A stretch of DNA of 64,000 nt from Amylolactobacillus amylophilus DSM 20533 = JCM 1125 (GTDB lineage Bacteria > Bacillota > Bacilli > Lactobacillales > Lactobacillaceae), in assembly GCF_001936335.1 (NCBI RefSeq), contig NZ_CP018888.1, positions 124,001 to 188,000 of the forward strand, written 5' to 3'. This document shows, piece by piece, positions 1 through 8,737 of this stretch (the first letter of the stretch is position 1; the number at the start of each line of letters is the position of its first letter). The notes below the pieces were generated by a model. The model saw only the letters and a program-made list of their open reading frames with translations. It did no database searches and was not told where the DNA came from. A program made the position numbers and the translations under genes.

Positions 1-222
1 TGAGAGCTCACTTAGGAAGACGCCGGCAAATGGGGTATTAGATGAAATACCAATCTTATATGTTCCACCCTTTTTGATGTCCCGCTTGTTCGTGACAACC
101 TTTGGTAAAGCTGCTGTATTCACCGTTTTTTCATTCGTATTCTTGTTATTGTTACAAGCTGTTAACACGAAGGCTGCACCAGTAACAAAAGTCAGTAGTC
201 CGACAACTTTTGTTATTTTCAT
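1..222 (-). CDS. Oligopeptide-binding lipoprotein OppA-like, N-terminal part
   Basis: The first 74 residues of a secreted lipoprotein are visible; the rest lies beyond the window edge. A lysine-containing start, a hydrophobic segment and a lipobox ending LTAC (Cys about residue 23) show a type II signal peptide, followed by an Asn/Lys/Thr-rich linker and GGTYKIGISSNTPFAGVF, typical of the start of family 5 extracellular solute-binding proteins. An AGGGGGA ribosome binding site precedes the ATG. It lies downstream of two OppD/OppF-like ATPase genes on the same strand, separated by 146 bp, so it may have its own promoter. Peptide binding is inferred from the family; the ligand cannot be read. 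Confidence 0.8.
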   Translation of the reverse strand, partial: MKITKVVGLLTFVTGAAFVLTACNNNKNTNEKTVNTAALPKVVTNKRDIKKGGTYKIGISSNTPFAGVFLSELS

Positions 223-368
223 AAAAAATCCCCCTAAAATTTGCAATCTACTCCAATTAGAATTGTGCTCTTTTTACAAGATAACATAAACATGACAAAA
301 TTTATATAATTTCTCATAATTTTTATATTTAATCTCTTTTTATCAAGCTTTTTTTGATAAATAACCAA

Positions 369-1301
369 TTATTTATCTGGGATAGCGACAAAATGGGTGG
401 ATGATAATTGTTGCAGCGGCAGGTTGGCAGCTGAAAGATGTGCCCGCGTTACCTGAGTAGCGGTAAACTCACGTTCAAGCGCACAACGGTATTTTTTAAG
501 CTGCTCCCTTTGCGTCGGATCTGCCGGTGGATTAGCCGCTAACATCCGCCTCGTATAGATGTGGCTGGCGTGATTACGGATATCACCACTGGTACCCAGC
601 TCGACGAAACGCCCAGCATCTAGCATGGCAATCTGGCCACACATCAAAATGGCGAGGCTCAAATCATTAGTCAACATAAGCCAGCTCAACTGAGTCTCTC
701 GCTGCATCCCCTGCAAAATCCGCAATATCTGTCTCTGGGCAAAAGCGTCTAGTGACGTAATCAACCCGTCGATAATCAACAACTTAGGCGCCCTGGTTAA
801 AGCGCGCGCAATTAAAACCCGGCACAGTTCACTCTCGTTTAATTGCGCCAATGATTTGGCTGCGGTGTCACTAGACAGCTCAACCACAGACAGTAGTTCC
901 ATCACCCTTGCTTTTTCTGCTGTAACTGATAAATTGCAGAAATTGCGCAGCGGGGATGCAATATAATCTAACACTAACATGTGGCGCCCGACGAAATTAA
1001 ATTCGTCCTTTGAAATTAGCTGGATCGCTTTCTCATAGTCAGTCAGCCGCCGATTCGTCGCCTGGATCATATTTCTGCCTGCGTAGATAATTTGGCCAGA
1101 TGTGACCTGCTCTAATCCAACCAGTGCGCGCCCAATTGTCGACTTACCTGCACCACTCTTACCCACAATGGCGAGGGAACCCCTGGCGCAAATGGTAAAG
1201 TTAATACCATCAATCGCGCGTATCCGGCCGGTCTGTCGGCTAAAGATGCCAGATTTAATCGGATAATGAATCTTTAAATCTTCTACTCTTAATAGTGGCA
1301 A
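369..1301 (-). CDS. Degenerate OppF-like ABC ATPase
   Basis: A 310-residue relative of the oligopeptide transporter ATPase OppF. Walker A is intact (GKSGAGKST, residues 47-55), and the C-terminal oligopeptide-transporter region follows the ATPase fold. Other catalytic motifs are missing: the Q-loop position reads ISKD, the signature expected as SGGQRQR reads LNESELCR (154-161), Walker B ends IIDGL where ADEP is expected so the catalytic Glu is Gly, and the H-loop reads LTND with Asn for His. The start is TTG with GGGAGA upstream, overlapping the end of the OppD-like gene by 13 bp, so the two are translationally coupled. The frame is intact. It may be a non-hydrolysing subunit, or a gene decaying without frameshifts yet. 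Confidence 0.85.
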   Translation of the reverse strand: MPLLRVEDLKIHYPIKSGIFSRQTGRIRAIDGINFTICARGSLAIVGKSGAGKSTIGRALVGLEQVTSGQIIYAGRNMIQATNRRLTDYEKAIQLISKDEFNFVGRHMLVLDYIASPLRNFCNLSVTAEKARVMELLSVVELSSDTAAKSLAQLNESELCRVLIARALTRAPKLLIIDGLITSLDAFAQRQILRILQGMQRETQLSWLMLTNDLSLAILMCGQIAMLDAGRFVELGTSGDIRNHASHIYTRRMLAANPPADPTQREQLKKYRCALEREFTATQVTRAHLSAANLPLQQLSSTHFVAIPDK

Positions 1302-2095
1302 CAGCTTTCTCTCCCAACATTTAATAGTCTTCTGGTGTATGGATGAAGTGGATTGTGGAAAATCGTGGCAGCACTACCGTACTCAACAATCTGCCCCTCA
1401 TACATGATTGCCAATTGATCAGCGACTTCTGCAGCTACACCCATATCCTGGCTCAAAATAATCATCCCTGCGTGTTTCTCTGTACAATATTCCACTAAAA
1501 GATTGAGAATCTGTGCCTGGACGATTTTATCGAAACCGCGCGTTGGGTCGTCAGCAACAATCATTGTCGGATTACCCATCAGGGCCAGGGCCACCGCCAC
1601 ACGCTGTTGCAATTCTGCGCTCAGCTCAGCGGGGAAAAGTTTGAGCAATGAACGAGCTTCCGGCATGCCCACATACTTGAGAAACTGCGCGCTAAATTTA
1701 GCTAAACTTGCTTTATTAATACCGTTGTGTTGCAGCACCATGTTCAGTTCTGCGCCAATTCTCCTGAACGGGTTCAAGATTGTCAGTGGATTGTTCACAA
1801 TCACGCCCAGCTGATCCTGCAACCCATTATTCAAAGAGTCATGCCTGAACCTAAGGCGGTCACGACCATCTAATTTGATCTGTCCGGAGATAGCCGTGTT
1901 ATCCTTGTCATAAAGCCCCAGAATACTGCTGGCCAGCGTGCTTTTGCCGGTACCAGATTCACCGACAACCGCCAGAATTTCACCCCTGGCGAGTGAAAAA
2001 TTGATATCCGTCAAAACATTGTAGAACTTCTTACGAACCTGGTACGCCATATTAAGGTCTCTGACCTCTAATAATAGATTACTCTGCGTGCTCAA
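1289..2095 (-). CDS. Degenerate OppD-like ABC ATPase
   Basis: About 268 residues, shorter than usual OppD (about 330-350). I chose the TTG at 2095 because GAAGGA lies 6-7 bases before it; a TTG at 2131 in the same frame has no such site. Walker A is intact (GESGTGKST, residues 45-53) and the C-terminal HPYTRRLL region is typical of OppD. The Q-loop Gln is replaced (VNNP), the signature reads LSAELQQR (158-165) instead of SGGMRQR, Walker B reads VADDPT with Asp at the catalytic Glu, and the H-loop reads LSQD with Gln for His. It overlaps the OppF-like gene. No permease gene is in view; these could lie beyond the window. Confidence 0.85.
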   Translation of the reverse strand: MSTQSNLLLEVRDLNMAYQVRKKFYNVLTDINFSLARGEILAVVGESGTGKSTLASSILGLYDKDNTAISGQIKLDGRDRLRFRHDSLNNGLQDQLGVIVNNPLTILNPFRRIGAELNMVLQHNGINKASLAKFSAQFLKYVGMPEARSLLKLFPAELSAELQQRVAVALALMGNPTMIVADDPTRGFDKIVQAQILNLLVEYCTEKHAGMIILSQDMGVAAEVADQLAIMYEGQIVEYGSAATIFHNPLHPYTRRLLNVGRESCCHY

Positions 2096-2155
2096 TTGAT
2101 TTCCTTCTCTAACCTGCTCTAGCAGGCTCAACCAGATTTAGTTAATTAATTATTC

Positions 2156-2183
2156 AAAAAAAAGTCTGTCATCTCTGACAGAC
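2156..2183 (-). terminator. Intrinsic terminator after acpP
   Basis: A perfect 8-bp stem (2164-2171 with 2176-2183, loop of four) is followed on the minus strand by eight T residues. It separates acpP from the downstream OppD/OppF-like pair, so those need their own promoter or read-through. Confidence 0.85.
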
Positions 2184-2186
2184 CAC

Positions 2187-2432
2187 CTACTTAGCCATGT
2201 TAGTAAAAATATAATCAACTGCTTGGCCAACTGTTTGCAATCCTTCGGCATCCTCATCGGGAATCTCTCCCCCAAATGTGTCCTCAAGTTCAAGTACAAA
2301 CTCGACGAAATCAATTGAATCGGCATCTAAATCACGCTTAAAATTCATTTCAGGCGTCACCGTGTTAGCATCGACCTCGAAGTGATCAACGATTAGTGTG
2401 GTCACCTTGGCCATAATCTCTTCTTTAGTCAT
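2187..2432 (-). CDS. acpP: Acyl carrier protein
   Basis: An 81-residue acidic four-helix carrier protein for fatty-acid and phospholipid synthesis in the cytosol. The phosphopantetheine attachment site is the Ser in DADSIDF (about residue 39), followed by the usual acidic helix II (VEFVLELEDTFGGEIPDED). It is directly downstream of plsX on the same strand, the common Firmicutes pairing that links acyl-ACP to acyl-phosphate production. A strong terminator follows its stop. In many lactobacilli rnc and smc come next; here degenerate ABC genes follow instead. Confidence 0.95.
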   Translation of the reverse strand: MTKEEIMAKVTTLIVDHFEVDANTVTPEMNFKRDLDADSIDFVEFVLELEDTFGGEIPDEDAEGLQTVGQAVDYIFTNMAK

Positions 2433-2492
2433 TGTTTTCCTCCAAAAAAGTTTACCAGATTAGTCTAAGCTAGTAATAAGAAGATGTCTAGT

Positions 2493-3494
2493 CTATTTTT
2501 GCTCAAATTGCTCAACGATTGTTGCCGTTAGATTCTGAGCCAGCATCTGCTCAATCTGCTTCAGTGTGTAGTAAACCGCGCGTGCATCGGCGCGTCCGTG
2601 GGCCTTAACAACAGGTGCCTTTAGCCCCATCAATGCCGCACCACCATACTTACTCGTATCAAAGCGGACCATCACATTCTTTAAGGCAGGCTTAACCATT
2701 ACGGCCCCAAGCTTTACCTTAAGACCACTGTTTAACAGGCCATCCTTTAAGAGACTAAGCAGTGTCTCAGCGGTACCTTCAATCGTCTTCAACAAGGCAT
2801 TACCTGTGAAGCCATCGCTGACCACGATATCTGCCTTACCAGTCAGCACCTCGTTGGCCTCGATGTTCCCCACGAAATTGATGTCAGCCTGTCCAGTTAA
2901 TAATTGGTAGACGCTTTGGTGCAAGTCATCGCCCTTGTCGGATTCACTTCCGTTATTCAAGAGAGCAATGCGGGGATTAGCAATTCCACGGACCTTTTGG
3001 GCGTAGAAGTTTGCCATTTGAGCCCACTGCACTAAGTATTCTGGCTTGCTGGTAGCATTCGCACCTGCGTCTAGCAATGTGAAGCCGTCACTCGAGTTGC
3101 TCACTGGTAGTGTAGGCATTAATGCAGGCCTAGTAATTCCCTTGATCCGGCCAACAATGAAGATCCCAGCAGCCAGTAATGCCCCAGTATTACCCAAAGA
3201 CATCACCGCGTCTGCCTCACCATCCTTAACGGCCGTAGCAGCCCGCACCATCGAGGCGTCCTTCTTAGTTCTAATTGCCCTAACCGGTTCGTCATCACCG
3301 GTTACCTCTTCGGTTGTATGAACAATTTTTATTTGGGGACTGTACGTCTCAGGTAAGAACGGCTTGATTTTATCCTGATTACCATAAAGAATAAACTCGA
3401 CGTCGGGCATTTCCTTTTGCGCCCGCAAAACACCCTCAATAATAGATTCCGGTGCATGGTCACCGCCCATGGCATCGATTGCGATTTTTTTCAT
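2493..3494 (-). CDS. plsX: Phosphate acyltransferase PlsX
   Basis: A 333-residue PlsX that makes acyl-phosphate from acyl-ACP as the first step of phosphatidic acid synthesis. The N-terminal KIAIDAMGGDHAPE motif and the SDGFTGNALLKTIEG segment are characteristic, and length is normal. It begins 9 bp after recG and precedes acpP, matching the conserved recG-plsX-acpP order. No anomalies seen. Confidence 0.96.
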   Translation of the reverse strand: MKKIAIDAMGGDHAPESIIEGVLRAQKEMPDVEFILYGNQDKIKPFLPETYSPQIKIVHTTEEVTGDDEPVRAIRTKKDASMVRAATAVKDGEADAVMSLGNTGALLAAGIFIVGRIKGITRPALMPTLPVSNSSDGFTLLDAGANATSKPEYLVQWAQMANFYAQKVRGIANPRIALLNNGSESDKGDDLHQSVYQLLTGQADINFVGNIEANEVLTGKADIVVSDGFTGNALLKTIEGTAETLLSLLKDGLLNSGLKVKLGAVMVKPALKNVMVRFDTSKYGGAALMGLKAPVVKAHGRADARAVYYTLKQIEQMLAQNLTATIVEQFEQK

Positions 3495-3503
3495 TGATTT
3501 ATC

Positions 3504-5534
3504 CTACCCTTCGAAATCCTGATTCTTATATTCTAACACTTGCTTCAAAAACTGGTACTCCGGATTACTCAAAGTTGGGTCCTGTTCTAAAACTAGTTTG
3601 GCTGACTTCTTGGCCTCCACCAACGTATTGAAATTGGTGACCACATCACCCACCTTAAACTCGGGTAAGCCAGACTGCTTCGTCCCAAACAGGTCTCCCT
3701 CGCGTCGCAACTTCAGATCTTCCTCGGCTAACACAAATCCGTCGGTCGTGTTCGCAACTACATCCATCCGCTTCTTACCAGATTTGGTCTTTGGGTCAGC
3801 AATAAAGACGCAGTAAGACTGTGTCTCACCCCGTCCTATTCGACCACGCAATTGGTGTAGCTGGGACAAACCAAACCGGTCGGCATCAAAAATCACCATC
3901 ATATTAGCATTTTGCACGTCGACCCCGACTTCAATTACGGATGTAGTGACCAAGATGTCAATCTGGTGGGCAACGAATTGGGCCATGATGTGTTCCTTCT
4001 CATCAGCTTTCATCTGACCGTGCAGTAAGGCCACATGATTGTGCTGCCCGAATTGCGTGCTCATTTTTTCGAAAATATCGGTTGCATTCTCTACATCTAG
4101 TTGTTCAGATTCCTGGATTAAGGGCGTGACGACGTAGATTTGAAAGCCTTGCTCTAGCTGCTCACGCATCTGGAGAAAGACATCTGCCAGTTGACCCGAC
4201 GTCTTCCATTCCGATTTGATTGGCAGGCGGCCCTGAGGCAGTGTCTTGATGATCGAAATATCCATATTACCATACACCGTTAGTGCCAAAGTCCGTGGAA
4301 TTGGCGTTGCAGTCATCGCTAATACATCGGGGTGATCGCCCTTACCACGCAACGTTGCACGTTGCCCCACGCCGAATCGGTGTTGTTCATCGATAATGAT
4401 TAACCCAAGTTTAGCAAATTCCACCTGATCTTGAATGAGTGCGTGAGTACCAATGACACAGTTAATCGCCCCGGACTTCAAACCAGCATAGATCTGCTTT
4501 TTCTCAGCACTACTGGTTGATCCGGTGATCAGCGCTACAAAAACGCCGACCCGGCCGAGTAATGCACTAATCTTCTGGTAATGCTGCTGCGCCAATATTT
4601 CAGTTGGCACCATCAGCGCGGCCTGGTAACCAGCGGTAATCACAGCGAAAATGGCGAAAACAGCGACCACAGTCTTGCCCGAACCTACGTCACCCTGTAG
4701 TAACCGATTCATCACTCGCGGGTTCTTTAGATCGGCCAGAATCTCCCGTACAACTACCTTTTGATCCTGCGATAATTCAAAGGACAGGAGATTAGCCAGC
4801 TCAGTGAGTGCCGACTCATCGTAGTTTTTCGCTACCCCCGTTTCATCACTTGCCTCCTGAACAGTAGACTGAAGTTGCATTTGAAATAAGAAAAATTCAC
4901 GAAAAATTGCACTTCGTAGTGCCAATTGGCTAATCTGCATCGTCTTGGGTCGGTGCATACCAACTACAATCTGAGTTTCGTTCAGTAGGTGATACTTTAC
5001 CCGCAAAAATTCTGGCACAACGTTCTCGAGTACCGGAAAATTTTGCAGTACAAGATTAACTAACTCTGTAATTTTCTTCTGCTTCACATGCTGGTTCACA
5101 GAATAAATTGGTGCCAACTCGTTTTGCTGGTCCTTCGTTGCCATAACTTTCATCCCTGTCAGCATCTGCTTTGGCTCATTATATTTGCCATAGACAGCAA
5201 TCTCTTGACCCAATTCGAGCTGTTTCTTTAACCATGGTTGATTAAAAAAACTGACCATGATTACATCATGGTCAATTTTAAGTTTGAACGTGAGCCTAGT
5301 CTTACGGTAACCAAACCGTCCAACTACAGGATCGGTTACGACAAGCCCCTTTAACACAACCTTCTGGCCATCCACTACCGCATCTAGTGGTAACTCCTGT
5401 AGATCATCGTAGCGGTAGGGAAAATAATAGAGCAAATCAAATTGGGTGAAGAGGCCAAGCGTCTGCAAGTTATTCAACGTCTTTTTTCCAACACCAGGCA
5501 AGTTACCAAGAGTATCGAATATGTTTGTTGTCAT
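3504..5534 (-). CDS. recG: ATP-dependent DNA helicase RecG
   Basis: A 676-residue superfamily 2 helicase that remodels stalled forks and branched DNA. An N-terminal OB-fold wedge domain precedes the helicase core with Walker A GDVGSGKT, Walker B/motif II DEQHRFGVGQR, motif III AMTATPIPRTL and motif VI QLRGRIGRG. Length and motif order are those of the family. It sits between fakA-like and plsX genes on the same strand, as in other Firmicutes. Confidence 0.97.
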   Translation of the reverse strand: MTTNIFDTLGNLPGVGKKTLNNLQTLGLFTQFDLLYYFPYRYDDLQELPLDAVVDGQKVVLKGLVVTDPVVGRFGYRKTRLTFKLKIDHDVIMVSFFNQPWLKKQLELGQEIAVYGKYNEPKQMLTGMKVMATKDQQNELAPIYSVNQHVKQKKITELVNLVLQNFPVLENVVPEFLRVKYHLLNETQIVVGMHRPKTMQISQLALRSAIFREFFLFQMQLQSTVQEASDETGVAKNYDESALTELANLLSFELSQDQKVVVREILADLKNPRVMNRLLQGDVGSGKTVVAVFAIFAVITAGYQAALMVPTEILAQQHYQKISALLGRVGVFVALITGSTSSAEKKQIYAGLKSGAINCVIGTHALIQDQVEFAKLGLIIIDEQHRFGVGQRATLRGKGDHPDVLAMTATPIPRTLALTVYGNMDISIIKTLPQGRLPIKSEWKTSGQLADVFLQMREQLEQGFQIYVVTPLIQESEQLDVENATDIFEKMSTQFGQHNHVALLHGQMKADEKEHIMAQFVAHQIDILVTTSVIEVGVDVQNANMMVIFDADRFGLSQLHQLRGRIGRGETQSYCVFIADPKTKSGKKRMDVVANTTDGFVLAEEDLKLRREGDLFGTKQSGLPEFKVGDVVTNFNTLVEAKKSAKLVLEQDPTLSNPEYQFLKQVLEYKNQDFEG

Positions 5535-5579
5535 TATTTCGTCTCAACCGTTCTACTTCTTCAAACAAAGCCACATTGA

Positions 5580-7238
5580 CTATTCAACCGAAATGAGGAA
5601 GTTATAAACTGGCTGCCCACCAGCATGAATCTCAAATTCAATGTCGTCATCAACCGTACCATTTAGGTCTTCCACCACCTGATTTGCCAGTGCTTCAGTC
5701 GTGTCAGCTCCATACAACAGAGTCACAATCTCGCTGTCATCATCAAGCATTGATTTAATCGTTGCCACCGTAGTTTCAATCAGGTCAGTTTGAGCAACCT
5801 TGATATCGCCATCAACAATTCCCATGTAGTCGTTCTTTTGAATTTTGACGCCATCAATTTCGGTCTTCCTAATTGCCTTAGTGATTTCACCACTCTTGAC
5901 GGTCTCTATTGCCTCAGTCATTTCCGCTACGTTATCGTCTACGTCGCCATCCGGGTTAAAGGACAGCATCACGGTCATTCCTTGTGAGATAGTCTTCGTT
6001 GGCACGATTCCCACAGGAATATCGGCAACTGCTGCAGCCTGTTTCGCAGCCATCAAAATATTACCGTTATTTGGCAAAATCAGAGCCTTCTTGGCACCAC
6101 TATTCTTCACAGCATCTAGGATATCTTGGGTACTTGGATTCATGGTCTGACCACCACTGATAATTCGATTTACCCCGAGACTCTTGAATAAGTCTTTAAT
6201 GCCATCACCAGAGGCAACAGCAATCACTGCAAAGTCAACATCTTCCTCATCAGAATCTTGTTCGACGATCGTTTCATGTTGAATCCGCATGTTATCAATC
6301 TTGATTTTGTCCAGTTGACCAAATTCGGTCCCGTAGGCAAAAACCTTGCCCGGATTCTCTGTGTGGACGTGAACTTTAACAACTTCGTCGTCCGAGACCA
6401 CAAGGAGCGAATCACCTAACTTATCCAGGTAGTTTCTGAAGTCGTCATAAACAAACTTCTTTTTATTAGGCACATCCTTCGTTAAATCCACCATAATCTC
6501 GGTACAGTAACCGAATTTGATGTCCTCTGTTGCAAGTTGACTTTGAACGGATTGGTGGTGAGCCGCATTAACCATCTCATCCATCTCGGATTCGTTCGGT
6601 TCATAGGTGTCCGGTAAATCCTCGCCACTTAGTCCCTCAAAGAATCCCTCATAAATGAATACTAAACCCTGGCCACCAGAGTCGACAACACCAACCTCTT
6701 TTAAGACCGGCAAAAAATCTGGGGTAGTCTTCAACGCCTTTTTCGCTCCGTCTGCGACCGCCTGCATGACCTGAATGGCATCATCTGTCTCCTTAACCGC
6801 GTTTAACCCAGCCTGAGCACCGCCACGAGCAACAGTTAAGATTGTTCCCTCAACCGGCTTCATCACAGCCTTATACGCTGTCTCGACTCCTGTGGCAAAG
6901 GCCTCTGCTAAATCGTTGGCAGTCAGCACTGCCTTGCCGTCTGTACTCTTTTGAAAGCCACGGAATAATTGCGACGTAATTACGCCCGAGTTACCACGTG
7001 CTCCCATTAACATTCCCTTAGCTAATGCTTTGGTTAAAATGCCAATGTCTGTCTCTGCTTGTTCATTGACAGCTTTGGCACCACTCTGAACGGTTAAGTT
7101 CATGTTCGTTCCCGTGTCCCCATCGGGCACAGGAAAAACGTTTAGTGAATTAACGAATTGTGCATTCTTACCTAAGCGATGCGAAGCAACGCGAATCATG
7201 TCTCTAAATTTGTCGGCTTTTATTTCTTTTAAAACCAA
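5580..7238 (-). CDS. fakA: DAK-family fatty acid kinase subunit FakA-like (YloV)
   Basis: A 552-residue protein with an N-terminal DhaL-type nucleotide-binding domain (FPVPDGDTGTNMNLT at about residues 35-49) and the long middle and C-terminal regions of the YloV/FakA family. In staphylococci FakA phosphorylates fatty acids held by a FakB partner, allowing exogenous fatty acid incorporation through PlsX products; that role is inferred by family. The gene lies between asp23 and recG-plsX-acpP, so context supports lipid metabolism. It starts 24 bp after the asp23 stop. Confidence 0.9.
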   Translation of the reverse strand: MVLKEIKADKFRDMIRVASHRLGKNAQFVNSLNVFPVPDGDTGTNMNLTVQSGAKAVNEQAETDIGILTKALAKGMLMGARGNSGVITSQLFRGFQKSTDGKAVLTANDLAEAFATGVETAYKAVMKPVEGTILTVARGGAQAGLNAVKETDDAIQVMQAVADGAKKALKTTPDFLPVLKEVGVVDSGGQGLVFIYEGFFEGLSGEDLPDTYEPNESEMDEMVNAAHHQSVQSQLATEDIKFGYCTEIMVDLTKDVPNKKKFVYDDFRNYLDKLGDSLLVVSDDEVVKVHVHTENPGKVFAYGTEFGQLDKIKIDNMRIQHETIVEQDSDEEDVDFAVIAVASGDGIKDLFKSLGVNRIISGGQTMNPSTQDILDAVKNSGAKKALILPNNGNILMAAKQAAAVADIPVGIVPTKTISQGMTVMLSFNPDGDVDDNVAEMTEAIETVKSGEITKAIRKTEIDGVKIQKNDYMGIVDGDIKVAQTDLIETTVATIKSMLDDDSEIVTLLYGADTTEALANQVVEDLNGTVDDDIEFEIHAGGQPVYNFLISVE

Positions 7239-7262
7239 AGTTAGCTCCCCCAGCCTAATTAA

Positions 7263-7625
7263 TTAGTCATCTAAAACCTTAACGCCTTGTACAATGACAT
7301 TAACAGATTTTGCTTTAGTACTCAAATCCTGTTCCAGGTGGTACTTTACGCTGTCTTGCACGTTTTTGCTGACTTCGGAAATTTTCAACCCATAGCCCAC
7401 CACAATGTAGACGTCAACGACTGATTGGCCGTCATCTTGCTTCACAACTACTCCGCGGCCGAAATTGTTAAGATTCAAAATCTCGTACACACCATCGCGA
7501 AATTGGTTCTTACTTGCCATACCAACAACGCCATAGTTCGAAGTTGCTGCATTACCAACTACAGTGGCAATGACATTGTTCGAAATATCAATCATTCCGT
7601 ATTTTGTTTTTATTTTAACAGCCAT
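7263..7625 (-). CDS. Asp23/Gls24 family protein (YloU)
   Basis: A 120-residue Asp23/Gls24-family protein. It has the family pattern of a short beta-rich N terminus (YGMIDISNNVIATVVGNAA) and a C-terminal VNVIVQGV segment. Family members associate with the membrane or envelope stress response; the biochemical role is not established. It is the first gene of the leftward block that continues into fakA-like and recG, and is divergent from rpmB. A second paralogue lies at 26302-26760. Confidence 0.9.
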   Translation of the reverse strand: MAVKIKTKYGMIDISNNVIATVVGNAATSNYGVVGMASKNQFRDGVYEILNLNNFGRGVVVKQDDGQSVVDVYIVVGYGLKISEVSKNVQDSVKYHLEQDLSTKAKSVNVIVQGVKVLDD

Positions 7626-7715
7626 TTTTATCCTCCATCAAGAAGTCATGTTACTACTCATACCATTTTATCATAGGTATCGGTAATATTAAATTCTAAA
7701 TATTTAGCTTAACTA

Positions 7716-7744
7716 TTGCTAAAGGACTCTGATTATGATAAATT
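7716..7744 (+). promoter_or_regulatory. Promoter for rpmB
   Basis: TTGCTA (7716-7721) and TAAATT (7739-7744) are spaced by 17 bp, with TG one base before the -10 (extended -10). It points to rpmB, whose AAGGGGG site and ATG follow. Confidence 0.55.
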
Positions 7745-7782
7745 ATTTAAGTGATTGAAACAAGTAAAAGGGGGTTAGAATA

Positions 7783-7968
7783 ATGGCAAAGGATTTTATT
7801 ACTGGTCGTAAGACTTCATTTGGTAACACACGTTCAAAGGCTTTGAACTCATCACGTCGTAGTTGGAAGCCAAACCTTCAAAAAGTTCGTATTCTTGTTG
7901 ACGGTACACCTAAACGTGTTTGGGTTTCTGCAAGAGCACTCAAATCAGGTAAAGTTACTCGCGTATAA
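7783..7968 (+). CDS. rpmB: Ribosomal protein L28
   Basis: A 61-residue large-subunit ribosomal protein. The start [18 protein letters not shown] and the basic C terminus are typical for Firmicutes L28. It is a single-gene unit on the plus strand, divergent from the asp23 block, with its own promoter and a strong terminator after the stop. Confidence 0.96.
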   Translation: MAKDFITGRKTSFGNTRSKALNSSRRSWKPNLQKVRILVDGTPKRVWVSARALKSGKVTRV

Positions 7969-7989
7969 TTATACAAATGACAAAGTTAA

Positions 7990-8019
7990 AGTCAGGACCA
8001 ATTGGTCCTGACTTTTTTT
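7990..8019 (+). terminator. Intrinsic terminator after rpmB
   Basis: A perfect 10-bp stem (AGTCAGGACC with its complement, AATT loop) is followed by seven T residues. A short A-run before the stem could also let it act weakly on thiN transcripts from the other side. Confidence 0.9.
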
Positions 8020-8040
8020 GTGTTTTATTCAGATTTGTGA

Positions 8041-8724
8041 CTAATCACGACTATAGATGACAGCAACCACACCTTTTGTAAAGGAAAAGTTTACCTCATC
8101 TTTGACAAATTCATTGCTCGCAAAGGAGACAGGATAATTACTCGAGAAATCAGCTAACTGATACTTGGCATCCGCAATCTGAAAATGCGCGACAGGCGTC
8201 AGATTCACGAACGCCAAGTATTTATATTCTTTAAGCCGGTCAATTGACCATTTGCCAGGATTAAAGAAACGGATCAAGTTTTGCTGGTCAACCATGGTTA
8301 TCCGGTCTGCAACCGGTCGTAAACGCTCATTCAGGACACATAAGAGATTCACCAAGAAATGGTCTAAACGGCCGCCGGTGGCCCCAATTACAACTACATC
8401 CTTACTATTTAAGTCGAATAGTGCAGTAGCTAACCCCATCTCAGAATCAGTGAAATCCTTCTCCGGGACAGCGAAGCGAACATCCTGCACGTTTTCTAAT
8501 AACATGGCTCTTTCGGCGGCATTAAGGGAATCATAATCACCCACAGCAATATCTGGAATCAGACCGTGCTTTAGTAATGAAATGTTTCCGTGATCCACAC
8601 CAATCACCTTAACAGCCTTTTGCCGTGCACGCACGCGATTAAACTCGGTAAAAATCTGCTGGGGCCACAATTCTTCGGGTCCGCCAAGAAAAACATATGT
8701 GCGGTAATTTAAACTATTGGACAT
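8041..8724 (-). CDS. thiN: Thiamine pyrophosphokinase
   Basis: About 227 residues; converts thiamine to thiamine diphosphate. The family motifs are present: GVDHGNISLLKHG, DIAVGDYDSL and the C-terminal GATGGRLDHFLVNLL. I chose the ATG at 8724 (MSNSLNYRTYVFLGG) because AGGTG lies about 11 bases before it and because the longer alternative would overlap rsgA by 35 bp with a non-conserved extension. It follows rsgA directly; the ribulose-phosphate epimerase gene often found between them is absent. Confidence 0.92.
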   Translation of the reverse strand: MSNSLNYRTYVFLGGPEELWPQQIFTEFNRVRARQKAVKVIGVDHGNISLLKHGLIPDIAVGDYDSLNAAERAMLLENVQDVRFAVPEKDFTDSEMGLATALFDLNSKDVVVIGATGGRLDHFLVNLLCVLNERLRPVADRITMVDQQNLIRFFNPGKWSIDRLKEYKYLAFVNLTPVAHFQIADAKYQLADFSSNYPVSFASNEFVKDEVNFSFTKGVVAVIYSRD

Positions 8725-8737
8725 TATTTTACAACAC

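Noticed and set aside
74-289. A 71-residue plus-strand frame
   Set aside because: It is antisense to the signal peptide and start of the OppA-like lipoprotein.
300-366. A TTTATCAA/TTGATAAA stem after the OppF-like gene on the minus strand
   Set aside because: The stem is AT-only and lacks a proper T-run, so I did not call it a terminator.
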